Below, piece by piece: positions 53,283-61,365 of a stretch of 64,000 bases of DNA (its first letter is position 1; every line of letters begins with the position of its first letter). The DNA comes from Bradyrhizobium iriomotense (GTDB lineage: Bacteria; Pseudomonadota; Alphaproteobacteria; Rhizobiales; Xanthobacteraceae), in NCBI RefSeq assembly GCF_018129405.1, contig NZ_JAFCLP010000003.1, positions 186,001 to 250,000 of the forward strand, written 5' to 3'. The notes under the pieces were generated by a model that worked only from the letters and a program-made list of their open reading frames with translations, searched no databases and was not told the origin of the DNA. The position numbers were made by a program, and so were the translations under genes.

Positions 53283-54998
53283 ATGTCGAAGAAGTCCCTG
53301 TTCAAGGCGCTGACCGAGACCGGCCCGCTGATCGCGCTGGGGACGGCGCTTGCGATATTGGTCTCGGTCGCGGGGCCCGCTTCCGCACAGTTCTTCAACT
53401 TCCCCGGCTTCGGCGGCCCGCCGCAACGTTCGGCCCCGCCGCCGCGCCAAGGCGGAGGAGGAGGCGGAGGCGGCGGTGGATGGTTCGGCGGCGACTTCTT
53501 CGCGCCGTTCCAGCAGCAGCAGCCGCAGGCCCCGCGCCAGGACTTTTCGCGCGCGCCGGCACCCGCCAAGCGCGACACCACGCCGGACAAGAACGTGCTG
53601 GTGATCGGCGACGCCATGGCCGACTGGCTCGCCTACGGCCTCGAGGACGCCTACACCGAGCAGCCCGACATGGGCGTGATCCGCAAGCACAAGACCACGT
53701 CCGGCCTGATCAAGTATCAGCCGAAGGGCGAGCCTTCGGACTGGACCGCGGCGGCGAAAGGCATCCTCGAGACCGAGAAGCCCGACGTGATCGTCGTCAT
53801 GCTCGGCCTCAACGACCGCATCGCGATCCGCGAGCCCGTCGCCGACAAATCCGACAAGGCCTCGGACAAGGACAAGAAGAACGACAAAGGCGCGCGCGCC
53901 AAGCAACCGGCCAAGCCCGGCGACGCCAAGCCCGACACCGCTGCCAAGCCGGACGACAAGCCTGCCGATGCCGACTTGCCGCAGGATGACGCCGACAATG
54001 CCGACGCGCCTGCGGCCGCGCCGGAAAAGACGGCGCGCAATCCGAACGGCCTCTACGAATTCCGCGACGAACGCTGGGTCGAGCTCTACACCAAGAAGGT
54101 CGAGGAGCTGGCCAATTTGCTCAAGGCCAAGGGTGTGCCGGTGCTCTGGGTCGGCCTGCCCGCAATCCGCGGACAGAAGGGGACGGCTGACATGCTGTTC
54201 CTGGATTCGCTCTATCGCGAGGGCGCGGCCAAGGCCGGCATCACCTATGTCGACGTCTGGGACGGCTTCGTCGACGAGGCCGGCCGCTTCCTGCAGAAGG
54301 GCCCGGACTTCGAAGGCCAGATCCGCCAGCTCCGCAGCTCGGATGGAGTCTACTTCACAAAGCCGGGCGCGCGAAAACTCGCCCACTATGTCGAGCGCGA
54401 GATCACGCGCCTGCTGGCGGGGCGCTCCGGCCCGATCGCGCTGCCGAGCGAGCCTGCAACGCCCGACACCAGCGCCGAGCCCGGCAAGCCGGCGCCGCGT
54501 CCGCTGGCCGGGCCGATCGTGCCGCTGGTCGCGGCCTCGATCTCGACCGATCAATTGCTGGGCGGCCCGGGCTCGCGTCCCGCCGCCGTCGACGCGCTCG
54601 CCGCGAAGACGATGGTGAAGGGCGAGCCGCTGACCGCCCCTGCAGGCCGCGCCGACGATTATGCCTGGCCCCGCCGCGAGGTCGGCCGCGAGCAGGCCAA
54701 GGGCGATACGCCGATGGCGGCGACGACGCCCGACGGCAACGCCGCGTCGTCCAATTCATCGGGAGCGGCCGCTGCGATCGCTCCACCGAAGCTCGCGCCA
54801 AAGAAGCCGCCGATGCAACTTCAGCAGCCGGCACAGGCGACGCCGTCGTTCCGCGATTTCTTCGGCTTCGGCTCTCCGCAACCCGCACCGGGGCCGCGGC
54901 AATTGGCACCGGCGCCGGGGCCGCGCAATCCGAATCCGAACCCCGCGATTCCGCGTCCGCCGGGTAATGTCGGGCGATCGGCGGAAGTGATCCGATAG
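53283..54998 (+). CDS. DUF459/SGNH-fold exported protein with altered catalytic positions
   Basis: The 571-aa protein has an N-terminal hydrophobic signal (ALGTALAILVSVAGPASAQ), a Gly-rich tract of ten glycines and Pro/Gln-rich stretch (about 38-98), and a DUF459/SGNH hydrolase-like domain (about 104-375). A low-complexity Ala/Lys/Asp insert lies at about 195-250, and a long Pro/Ala-rich tail runs from about 385. Block I reads VIGDAMADW (Ala111 where SGNH enzymes have the nucleophile Ser), block III GLNDRI is kept, and block V reads DGVYFTKPG (Tyr357 where His is expected). It may therefore be a non-catalytic carbohydrate- or envelope-binding protein. The AASSNSSGAAAA stretch is further low complexity. 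Confidence 0.82.
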   Translation: MSKKSLFKALTETGPLIALGTALAILVSVAGPASAQFFNFPGFGGPPQRSAPPPRQGGGGGGGGGGWFGGDFFAPFQQQQPQAPRQDFSRAPAPAKRDTTPDKNVLVIGDAMADWLAYGLEDAYTEQPDMGVIRKHKTTSGLIKYQPKGEPSDWTAAAKGILETEKPDVIVVMLGLNDRIAIREPVADKSDKASDKDKKNDKGARAKQPAKPGDAKPDTAAKPDDKPADADLPQDDADNADAPAAAPEKTARNPNGLYEFRDERWVELYTKKVEELANLLKAKGVPVLWVGLPAIRGQKGTADMLFLDSLYREGAAKAGITYVDVWDGFVDEAGRFLQKGPDFEGQIRQLRSSDGVYFTKPGARKLAHYVEREITRLLAGRSGPIALPSEPATPDTSAEPGKPAPRPLAGPIVPLVAASISTDQLLGGPGSRPAAVDALAAKTMVKGEPLTAPAGRADDYAWPRREVGREQAKGDTPMAATTPDGNAASSNSSGAAAAIAPPKLAPKKPPMQLQQPAQATPSFRDFFGFGSPQPAPGPRQLAPAPGPRNPNPNPAIPRPPGNVGRSAEVIR

Positions 54999-55020
54999 TC
55001 GATTTCTGTTGATTTGAAAT

Positions 55021-55114
55021 GTCATTCCGGGGCGCGCGAAGCGCGAACCCGGAATCTCGCGCCGTAACATCTGGATTCCGGGTTCGCCGCGTCAACGCGG
55101 CGCCCCGGAATGAC
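55021..55114. repeat. Intergenic palindromic repeat, family B
   Basis: It starts GTCATTCCGGGGCGCGCGAA and ends CGCGGCGCCCCGGAATGAC. Inner parts ACCCGGAATCTCG and TGGATTCCGGGTT are inverted copies. Confidence 0.88.
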
Positions 55115-55124
55115 GGCACGGTTC

Positions 55125-55499
55125 CTAGCCGTAATAGCGCCAGCGCGGCGGCGGACGGCGGGCGGGGCGCGACATCAGAAGCGCGAGCGCAAAGCCGATG
55201 CCACCGGCGACGAGCAGCGCGCCGAGCGGATTGTCCCGCACTTTCTTCGACAGCGCCTGCGTGCCGTCGCGGAAGGTCTCGCCGCTGTTCTCATAGGCGT
55301 CCTTGGCGTAGCTCGTCGCGGTATCCGCAGCATCACGCACGGCATCCTTGGCCTGGCCGTAGAGATTCTGCACCGTACCTGCAGCTTCGCGCGCCTTGCC
55401 CGACGCCTCCATCTTGGCATCGCCTGCCATGTCTCCGACTGCGCCTTCCGCGCGTCCGGCGAATTCCTTGGCTGATCCGACAATCCGATCCGTGTCCAT
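55125..55499 (-). CDS. CsbD/DUF883-like stress protein with C-terminal membrane anchor
   Basis: The 124-aa protein begins MDTDRIVGSAKEFAGRAEGAVGDMAGDAKMEASGKAREAAG, the Ala/Gly/Lys-rich CsbD-like pattern. It continues with an amphipathic helical segment (AKDAVRDAADTATSYAKDAYEN) and ends with RDNPLGALLVAGGIGFALALLMSRPARRPP, a DUF883-type membrane anchor. Members are stress-induced and some associate with ribosomes; the role here is unknown. It stands alone between two repeats. Confidence 0.85.
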   Translation of the reverse strand: MDTDRIVGSAKEFAGRAEGAVGDMAGDAKMEASGKAREAAGTVQNLYGQAKDAVRDAADTATSYAKDAYENSGETFRDGTQALSKKVRDNPLGALLVAGGIGFALALLMSRPARRPPPRWRYYG

Positions 55500-55578
55500 G
55501 ATGCTCCTCCTCGGGGGTCAGCCCAAGTAACCGATCAGGAGCAGCGCAGTTCCAAGTGTCAGTGAAAGTGTGTAGTGC

Positions 55579-55655
55579 GTAGCCCGGATGAGCGAAGCGA
55601 CATCCGGGACTTTGCTTGCACCGTTCCCGGGTATCGCTGCGCTCACCCGGGCTAC
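55579..55655. repeat. 77-bp palindromic repeat, family G (left copy)
   Basis: It starts GTAGCCCGGATGAGCGAAGC and ends GCTGCGCTCACCCGGGCTAC. The copy at 57,294-57,370 is in the same orientation and differs at only three positions. The two bracket the divergent SDR genes. Confidence 0.92.
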
Positions 55656-55660
55656 AAGAT

Positions 55661-56398
55661 TTACAAGATCAGCCCGCCGTCGACGACGAGCGTCTGGCCG
55701 ATGATGTAGGACGACAGCGGCGAGGCCAGGAACAAAGCTGCGCCCGCCATGTCGGCCGGCGTGCCCAATCGCCGCAGCGGAATGCGCGACAGCGCCGCTT
55801 CGAGCCGCTTGGGATTGTCGGTCGTCACCTTCGTCATCTTGGTGTCGACGAGGCCGGGCGCGATGCCGTTGACGCGGATGCCGTCCTCGGCCCAGGCCTC
55901 TCCCAGCGTGCGCGTCAATCCGACCGCGCCGGTCTTCGAGGCGTTGTAGGCGGGATTGCCCATCGTGGAATGATAGGCCGCGGTCGAGGACACCATGATC
56001 AGCGCGCCCTTGGCATCCCGCAACATGGCATGAAACCGCGTCGCGCACGCCATCAGGCTCATCAGGTTGACCTCGACGACCTTGCGGAAGCCATCCATCT
56101 CGAATTCGCCGCGGCGATAGATCACCGCGCCCTGCGCGAGCACAAGGATGTCGAGGCGATCGAACGACGGCTTGAACGCTTCGATCGCAGCGGCATTGCT
56201 GACGTCGAGCTGCGCGTAAGCAAGACCGCTAAGATCGGAGCCTTCGTCGGCCGAATATTCCGTTGCGTGAGCACGCGTGCCGCAAACGGCAACATGCGCG
56301 CCCCTCGTTCGAAAGGCTTGCGCGATGCCGTTGCCGATGCCGCTGGAACCGCCGACGACCAGCACCTGCCTGCCCGAAAAATCCAGCTCGTTCGCCAT
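55661..56398 (-). CDS. Short-chain dehydrogenase/reductase
   Basis: The 245-aa SDR has the cofactor motif VLVVGGSSGIGNGIAQAF (GxxxGxG), the LDVSNAAAIEAF and LVLAQGAV stretches, the catalytic Ser in IMVSSTAAYHST, YxxxK in AYNASKTGAVGLTRTLG and the C-terminal VDGGLIL. The NNAG motif is replaced by LAQGA. The ATG at 56,398 follows GGGGAGG; a longer upstream frame is unlikely. It is divergent from the next SDR over a 99-bp gap. The substrate is unknown. Confidence 0.92.
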   Translation of the reverse strand: MANELDFSGRQVLVVGGSSGIGNGIAQAFRTRGAHVAVCGTRAHATEYSADEGSDLSGLAYAQLDVSNAAAIEAFKPSFDRLDILVLAQGAVIYRRGEFEMDGFRKVVEVNLMSLMACATRFHAMLRDAKGALIMVSSTAAYHSTMGNPAYNASKTGAVGLTRTLGEAWAEDGIRVNGIAPGLVDTKMTKVTTDNPKRLEAALSRIPLRRLGTPADMAGAALFLASPLSSYIIGQTLVVDGGLIL

Positions 56399-56497
56399 CG
56401 CGGCCTCCCCTTTTGCTTTGCTTGTTTGACCTGTCTGCGGATCGATGCCAGCCTTGTCAATCTCATAACAACAAGCAATACGCCGCGAGGAAACAGC

Positions 56498-57277
56498 ATG
56501 TCCGAGTCTAGGGAGCTCAGCCGGTCCGTGAAGGGCCTCACCGTTCTCGTCACCGGCGCGGCCAGCGGCATGGGCCGCGCCACGGCGCGCGTATTCGCGA
56601 GTGAGGGCGCGAACGTCGCCGTCACCGATTATGACGAGCATGGCGCGCTATCCGTTGCCAAGGAGATCGTGGCGAGCGGCGGGGCAGCGAAGGCGTGGAA
56701 GCTCGATGTTGTCGACGGCGGCGAGATCAAGCACGTGGTCAGCGCTGTCGCCGCGCATTTCGGCGGGCTCGATATCGTCGTCAACAATGCCGGCATCTCC
56801 GTGCGCGTCGCGATCGACGACGAAGCTTACGAAGACGCCTGGGCCAAAGGCATCGCCGTGATGCTGACGGCGCATCCGCGCATCATCCGCGCCGCGCTGC
56901 CGCATCTGCGCAAGTCGAAGAGCCCGCGCATCGTCAACATCGCCTCCACCGAGGCGCTCGGCGCTACGGCGCTGCACAGCCCCTATTCGGCGGCGAAGGG
57001 GGGCGTCGCGAGCCTCACCCGTTCGCTGGCGGTCGAGCTCGGCCGCGAGGGCATCACCGTCAACTGCATCTGCCCGGGCCCGATCCGCACCGCCATCACC
57101 GACCGCATTTCCGAGGAGCACAAGACCATCTACGCCAAGCGCCGCACTGCACTCGGCCGTTACGGCGACCCCGAGGAGGTCGCGCATATGACGCTGAGCC
57201 TGTGCCTGCCAGCGGCGTCGTTCCTCACTGGAGCCGTGATCCCGGTCGACGGCGGGCTGATGGCGCGGAACGCGTGA
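56498..57277 (+). CDS. Short-chain dehydrogenase/reductase
   Basis: The 259-aa SDR has VLVTGAASGMGRATARVFASEG, LDVVDGGEIKHV, IVVNNAGISVRVA (NNAG), IASTEALGATALHS, the YxxxK motif in PYSAAKGGVASLTRSL and CPGPIRTAIT, then VIPVDGGL. GAGG precedes the ATG at 56,498. It is probably an NAD(P)-dependent oxidoreductase of an unknown alcohol or ketone. It shares an intergenic region with the divergent SDR and is followed by a family G repeat and a TauD-type dioxygenase gene. Confidence 0.93.
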   Translation: MSESRELSRSVKGLTVLVTGAASGMGRATARVFASEGANVAVTDYDEHGALSVAKEIVASGGAAKAWKLDVVDGGEIKHVVSAVAAHFGGLDIVVNNAGISVRVAIDDEAYEDAWAKGIAVMLTAHPRIIRAALPHLRKSKSPRIVNIASTEALGATALHSPYSAAKGGVASLTRSLAVELGREGITVNCICPGPIRTAITDRISEEHKTIYAKRRTALGRYGDPEEVAHMTLSLCLPAASFLTGAVIPVDGGLMARNA

Positions 57278-57293
57278 GAGCCATCGAGAGAGC

Positions 57294-57370
57294 GTAGCCC
57301 GGATGAGCGAAGCGACATCCGGGGCTTTGCCTGCACCGCTCCCGGGTATCGCTGCGCTCACCCGGGCTAC
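57294..57370. repeat. 77-bp palindromic repeat, family G (right copy)
   Basis: It is a near-identical direct copy of the element at 55,579-55,655. Ends are GTAGCCCGGATGAGCGAAGC and CTCACCCGGGCTAC, which can pair as a foldback (GTAGCCCGG with CCGGGCTAC). Confidence 0.92.
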
Positions 57371-57485
57371 ATCGTGCCTGCTACGGGCTGCCATGCGCGC
57401 CGCGCGTTGACAACTGCGAGTGCAGGAGTAGCTTTTTCGCAGACAGAGCGGGACCAACCGCTCGCGGTTCGCGGGAGAGAACACC

Positions 57486-58373
57486 ATGACGATCGCCATC
57501 CGGCAGCTTCAGAAGCATTTCGTCGGCGAGGTTTCCGGCCTCGATCTGCGCAAGCCCCTCACCGAGGCGGAGGCACGCGAGATCGAGGCTGCCATGGACA
57601 AGTATGCTGTGCTCGTCTTCCATGACCAGGACATCACCGACGAGCAGCAGATGGCCTTCGCCCTGAATTTCGGCCAGCGCGAGGATGCGCGCGGCGGCAC
57701 AGTGACCAAGGAGAAGGATTACCGGCTGCAGTCCGGCCTCAACGACGTCTCCAATCTCGGCAAGGACGGCAAGCCGCTGGCAAAAGGCAGCCGCGCGCAT
57801 CTGTTCAACCTCGGCAACTGCCTGTGGCATTCCGACAGCTCGTTCCGCCCCATTCCGGCAAAATTCTCGCTGCTGTCGGCGCGGGTGGTGAACCCGAAGG
57901 GCGGCAACACCGAATTCGCCGACATGCGCGCGGCCTATGACGCGCTCGACGAGGAGATCAAGGCGGAGATCGAGAACCTCGTCTGCGAGCACTCGCTGAT
58001 GTATTCGCGCGGATCGCTCGGCTTCACCGAGTACACCGACGAAGAGAAGGAGATGTTCAAGCCGGTGCTGCAACGGCTGGTGCGGACCCATCCCGTGCAT
58101 CGCCGCAAATCGCTGTATCTGTCATCGCATGCCGGCAAGGTCGTCGGCATGAGCATGCCGGAGGGACGCCTCCTGCTGCGCGATCTCAACGAACACGCGA
58201 CGCAAGCAGAGTTCGTCCACGTCCATAAATGGAAACTGCATGATCTCGTGATGTGGGACAACCGCCAGACCATGCACCGCGTCCGCCGCTACGACCAGTC
58301 CCAGCCCCGCGACATGCGCAGGGCGACGGTAGCGGGGACCGAGCCGACGGTGCAGCAGCAGGCGGCGGAGTAG
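57486..58373 (+). CDS. TauD/TfdA family Fe(II)/2-oxoglutarate dioxygenase
   Basis: The 295-aa protein has the iron-binding HxD in LWHSDSSFRPIPAKFSLLSARV, the distal His in WDNRQTMHRVRRYD, and Arg in DMRRATVAG for 2-oxoglutarate. The N-terminal HFVGEVSGLDLRKPLTEAEAREIEAAMDKYAVLVFHDQ is typical of TfdA/TauD proteins. It would hydroxylate an organic acid such as a sulfonate or phenoxy compound; TfdA-like is the closer match by eye. It lies next to the SDR genes, which may handle related substrates, but no transporter is adjacent. Confidence 0.92.
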   Translation: MTIAIRQLQKHFVGEVSGLDLRKPLTEAEAREIEAAMDKYAVLVFHDQDITDEQQMAFALNFGQREDARGGTVTKEKDYRLQSGLNDVSNLGKDGKPLAKGSRAHLFNLGNCLWHSDSSFRPIPAKFSLLSARVVNPKGGNTEFADMRAAYDALDEEIKAEIENLVCEHSLMYSRGSLGFTEYTDEEKEMFKPVLQRLVRTHPVHRRKSLYLSSHAGKVVGMSMPEGRLLLRDLNEHATQAEFVHVHKWKLHDLVMWDNRQTMHRVRRYDQSQPRDMRRATVAGTEPTVQQQAAE

Positions 58374-58390
58374 GTGCCGCACACACCGCT

Positions 58391-58576
58391 GTCGTCCCGG
58401 ACAAGCGCAGCGCAGGGCAACGCGCAGCGTTGTCCGGCGTGGAGCGCAGATCCGGGACCCATAGCCACAGGGCGTGGTTTGGCGAAGACTCGTGGTGACC
58501 GGCCTGCCTCAAACTCCACCCTGGGGTTATGGCTCCCGGATCTGCGCGCGCTTGTGGCGCGCTTGTCCGGGACGAC
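58391..58576. repeat. Intergenic palindromic repeat, family A
   Basis: It starts GTCGTCCCGGACAAGCGCAG and ends GGCGCGCTTGTCCGGGACGAC, with CCGGGACCCATAGCC and GGGTTATGGCTCCCGG as inner inverted parts. Confidence 0.85.
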
Positions 58577-58596
58577 AGCCGGAATCAATCCTCCTC

Positions 58597-58737
58597 GTCG
58601 TCCTGGACCAGCGAGCGGAGCGAGCGCCGATCCAGGACCCATTACCACCGGACGCAGTTTGACGAAGGCCGGTGGTTACCAGCCTGCCTCAAACAACGCG
58701 TCCGGTGGTAATGGGTCCTGGCTTTCGCCAGGACGAC
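58597..58737. repeat. Intergenic palindromic repeat, family D
   Basis: It starts GTCGTCCTGGACCAGCGAGC and ATCCAGGACCCATTACCACC and ends GGTGGTAATGGGTCCTGGC and TCGCCAGGACGAC. It abuts the family A copy, and together the two fill the 410-bp gap between the dioxygenase and yqgE genes. Confidence 0.85.
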
Positions 58738-58783
58738 AGCTGAGGACGGAGCAACGGCGGAGGCAGGACGACAGCAACGCCAG

Positions 58784-59428
58784 CTACGCGTGCCCCGCCT
58801 CGTTCGAGAGCATGCCGGGGTCGATGCCGATCTTGCGCAGGGCGCGGTCGTATTTCTCGTCGACGTCGTCGCCGAAGATCAGGTCCGCATCCGCATCGCA
58901 ATGCAGCCAGCCATTGCTCTGGATCTCGGTCTCGAGCTGGCCCGGCGCCCAGCCGGCATAACCGAGCGCGAGGATGGCGTGCTTGGGGCCGGAGCCGTTG
59001 GCGATCGCGCGCAGGATGTCGACGGTCGCGGTGAGGCAGACGCCGTCATCGATCCGCAGCGTCGCGTTCTCGATGTAGAAGTCGCTGGAATGCAGCACGA
59101 AGCCGCGGCCGGTATCGACCGGCCCGCCGCGCAGCACCTTCATGCTTTCGGCATTCTCCGGCAGCTTGATGTGCTCGCCCTTCCTGATGATGCCGAGCTG
59201 CTGCAACAGCTCGGGAAAGTCGATGCTGCCGGCGGGATGGTTGACGATGATGCCCATGGCGCCTTCCGCCGAATGCGCGCAGAGATAGATCACCGAGCGC
59301 TCGAAGCGGGGATCGCCCATCACGGGCATCGCAATCAGGAGGCGGCCGTCGAGATAGCCGGCTGAATTCGGAAGCGTCGGGCCCGCCTTGCGGGTGCTTT
59401 CGCCCGTCCTCTTGCCTGTGGGAGCCAT
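58784..59428 (-). CDS. YqgE/AlgH family protein
   Basis: The 214-aa protein has [62 protein letters not shown] and [27 protein letters not shown], the conserved signatures of YqgE/AlgH. The fold is known but the biochemical function is not. In Pseudomonas AlgH affects alginate regulation. In alphaproteobacteria the gene often lies by DsbD-like proteins, as here, where it is divergent from the next gene. Confidence 0.95.
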   Translation of the reverse strand: MAPTGKRTGESTRKAGPTLPNSAGYLDGRLLIAMPVMGDPRFERSVIYLCAHSAEGAMGIIVNHPAGSIDFPELLQQLGIIRKGEHIKLPENAESMKVLRGGPVDTGRGFVLHSSDFYIENATLRIDDGVCLTATVDILRAIANGSGPKHAILALGYAGWAPGQLETEIQSNGWLHCDADADLIFGDDVDEKYDRALRKIGIDPGMLSNEAGHA

Positions 59429-59570
59429 CGGTGAAGCACTCCGGTTTCAATTCCTATCCTGATGTCGGACCTAGCCGCTGTCAAATCAAGGCTTGCAGAG
59501 ATTTGATTCGAGTGCATCCATCACAAGCAATTCAATGGTTTGCCCTGGGGTGACCCTGTAAAGACTTGCC

Positions 59571-60410
59571 ATGCTCACACAAGTTCCCCCGCGTACGGCG
59601 ATCGGCGTCGCAACAGCCCTGCTTGCGTCAGCGCTGGCCATGACTGCCCATGCCGACGACGCCTCGCCGTGGCAGCGCGACGGGCATTCCGCAGTGCGGC
59701 TGCTCGCGGGATCGCGCAGTGGCGCCGTGCTGCTCGGCGGTATCGCCTTCCAGCTCCAGCCGGGCTGGAAGACCTATTGGCGCATGCCCGGCGATTCCGG
59801 CGTTCCGCCGCGGTTCGACTTCTCGAAATCAGAAAATGTCGAAGCGGTGACGGTGATGTGGCCGGCGCCGCTGAAGTTCGACGACGGCGCGGGCGGCCAT
59901 TCGATCGGCTATCGCGACCAGATCGTGCTGCCTCTGCGCATCGTCGCCAAGTCCGCCGACAAGCCGGTGACGCTGCGTGCCGAGATCAACTACGCGGTGT
60001 GCGAGAAGCTGTGCATTCCCGTCGAGGCCAATGCCGAGCTCGGTTTCAACAGCGTCGCCTCGACCGAAGATGCGAACCTGCGCGCGGCGCTCGACACCGT
60101 GCCGAAGCCCGCCACGATCGGCGATCCCAATCCGCTCACCATTCGCGACGTCAAGCGTGACGGACCCAAGAACGTGGTGGTCGACGTCGTTGTGCCCGAC
60201 AGCCGCAACGTCAATCTGTTCGTCGAAGGGCCGACGCCCGACTGGTCGCTGCCGATTCCCGCGCCGGTCGAGCCCAGCCCGCCCGGCGTGAAGCGCTTCT
60301 CGTTCGAGCTCGACGGGCTGCCGCCGGGCGCCAAACCCGAGGGCGCCGCGCTGAAGTTCACGCTGGTCGGGCCCGAGAAGTCGTACGAGTTCAATACGAA
60401 CCTGGAATGA
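59571..60410 (+). CDS. Exported protein with DsbD N-terminal (DsbD-alpha-like) domain
   Basis: The 279-aa protein has a signal (VATALLASALAMTAHADD) followed by a domain like the N-terminal part of DsbD: LQPGWKTYWRMPGDSGVPPRFDFSKSENV, WPAPLKFDDGAGGHSIGYRDQIVLPLRI, and AEINYAVCEKLCIPVEAN, with CxxxC cysteines that could exchange electrons. The transmembrane and thioredoxin parts of full DsbD are missing. It may shuttle reducing power or act in copper or disulfide handling. It is divergent from yqgE, a common association in Rhizobiales. Confidence 0.9.
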   Translation: MLTQVPPRTAIGVATALLASALAMTAHADDASPWQRDGHSAVRLLAGSRSGAVLLGGIAFQLQPGWKTYWRMPGDSGVPPRFDFSKSENVEAVTVMWPAPLKFDDGAGGHSIGYRDQIVLPLRIVAKSADKPVTLRAEINYAVCEKLCIPVEANAELGFNSVASTEDANLRAALDTVPKPATIGDPNPLTIRDVKRDGPKNVVVDVVVPDSRNVNLFVEGPTPDWSLPIPAPVEPSPPGVKRFSFELDGLPPGAKPEGAALKFTLVGPEKSYEFNTNLE

Positions 60411-60652
60411 TGTTTCCCGATCGTCCCCGCTCCCGTGCATATTGCACACGAGAACGTGTACTCGAGAAGGCGCAGACGTCAGCCTCTGACGCTCAAGCGG
60501 AAATCTTACGATCGGCCAGAGCATTACTGTTCCTGGACCCAGCGCAGTCCCAATTTTGGCGATGCCGAAGCAGCATGGTCAGTCTCGCAAGCGTCGTATA
60601 GGCTCTGTCAGACGTGGCATTCAGCGCCACGTCAAACCACAAGGAGCAAGCC

Positions 60653-61051
60653 ATGATGAATCCAAGGATTCTTGGCGCGGCCGTGGTTGCGGCATCCGCC
60701 TTGTTCAGTTCTGCTGCACCAGCGCAGTGGGCCCAATCCAATCCGGACCTCTGCCAAGCTGAATTCGCCAACTGCACGGGTCTTGGAACCGGCAGCCCCC
60801 CCACCGCCCCTCGGTATCGGCAAGCATCTCGTCGAACCGCGTCTCGACAGCCGGCACCAGTAGGCGCTCCCGCCGCCGGCAGCTGGGGCAATCCCGGCGG
60901 CTGGGGCAATTCCTACGCCATGTATGGCGGCGGCGGCGGCGGTTACGGCTGGAACGGCAGCTGGTCTCAATATGCCGCCCGCAACGGCATCGTCTGCAGG
61001 CCTGGCACCAATTACAAGGGTGCTGACGGTCGCCAGCATCTCTGCCAATAA
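60653..61051 (+). CDS. Small secreted Gly-rich protein, unknown
   Basis: The 132-aa protein begins MMNPRILGAAVVAASALFSSAAPAQW (Sec signal). The mature part has LCQAEFANCTGLGTG, a Gly/Asn/Trp-rich centre (MYGGGGGGYGWNGSWSQY) and a C-terminal RNGIVCRPGTNYKGADGRQHLCQ with two Cys. AAGGAG lies seven bases before the ATG. The tail looks like small periplasmic proteins common in Bradyrhizobium, with no assigned function. A terminator follows the stop by 24 bp. The gene is monocistronic. Confidence 0.75.
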   Translation: MMNPRILGAAVVAASALFSSAAPAQWAQSNPDLCQAEFANCTGLGTGSPPTAPRYRQASRRTASRQPAPVGAPAAGSWGNPGGWGNSYAMYGGGGGGYGWNGSWSQYAARNGIVCRPGTNYKGADGRQHLCQ

Positions 61052-61074
61052 CCCATCCGCACTTAAGGCTACGT

Positions 61075-61102
61075 CAGGCGGCCCCAAAGGGCCGCCTGTT
61101 TC
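61075..61102 (+). terminator. Intrinsic terminator after the Gly-rich secreted protein
   Basis: CAGGCGGCCC-CAAA-GGGCCGCCTG is a perfect 10-bp stem followed by TTTC. The T-tract is short but the stem is strong. Confidence 0.75.
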
Positions 61103-61365
61103 ATGCCGGACCGTGGTTCTCGTCCTGAGTGGGTCAACGTGGAGGCGGCCAGACGCTTGTCTTCCAGCTGATGGTCGCTGGCCGCTCTCGGCACAGCACT
61201 CACCTCATACGCGGCCTGACCACCGCGCCAGTTCATGCGTACGCGCCCTAGGCCAGGACAAAATCGTTGACCCAACCGTATCTTAACGAATGGTTGCTAG
61301 GTCAAAGGCTGCCGCAGCATGCGGAACGCTTGGTGCGGACGCTTGGGGACCTCGACGTGGCCGTG
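61103..61365. other. Gap and uncertain 5' end of the flippase gene
   Basis: No independent gene is seen. The flippase frame stays open back to a TTG at 61,267, and a GTG at 61,357 with GGGGAC six bases upstream is another possible start. No clear promoter is recognised. Confidence 0.4.

Noticed and set aside
60407-60601. A 64-codon ORF overlapping the stop of the DsbD-N-like gene
   Set aside because: The product is Arg/Ser/Ala-rich with no motif, and no ribosome-binding site is evident beyond the ATGA overlap. The region is more likely the promoter and leader of the next gene, with a GTGCA-TAT-TGCAC inverted repeat at 60,435-60,447.
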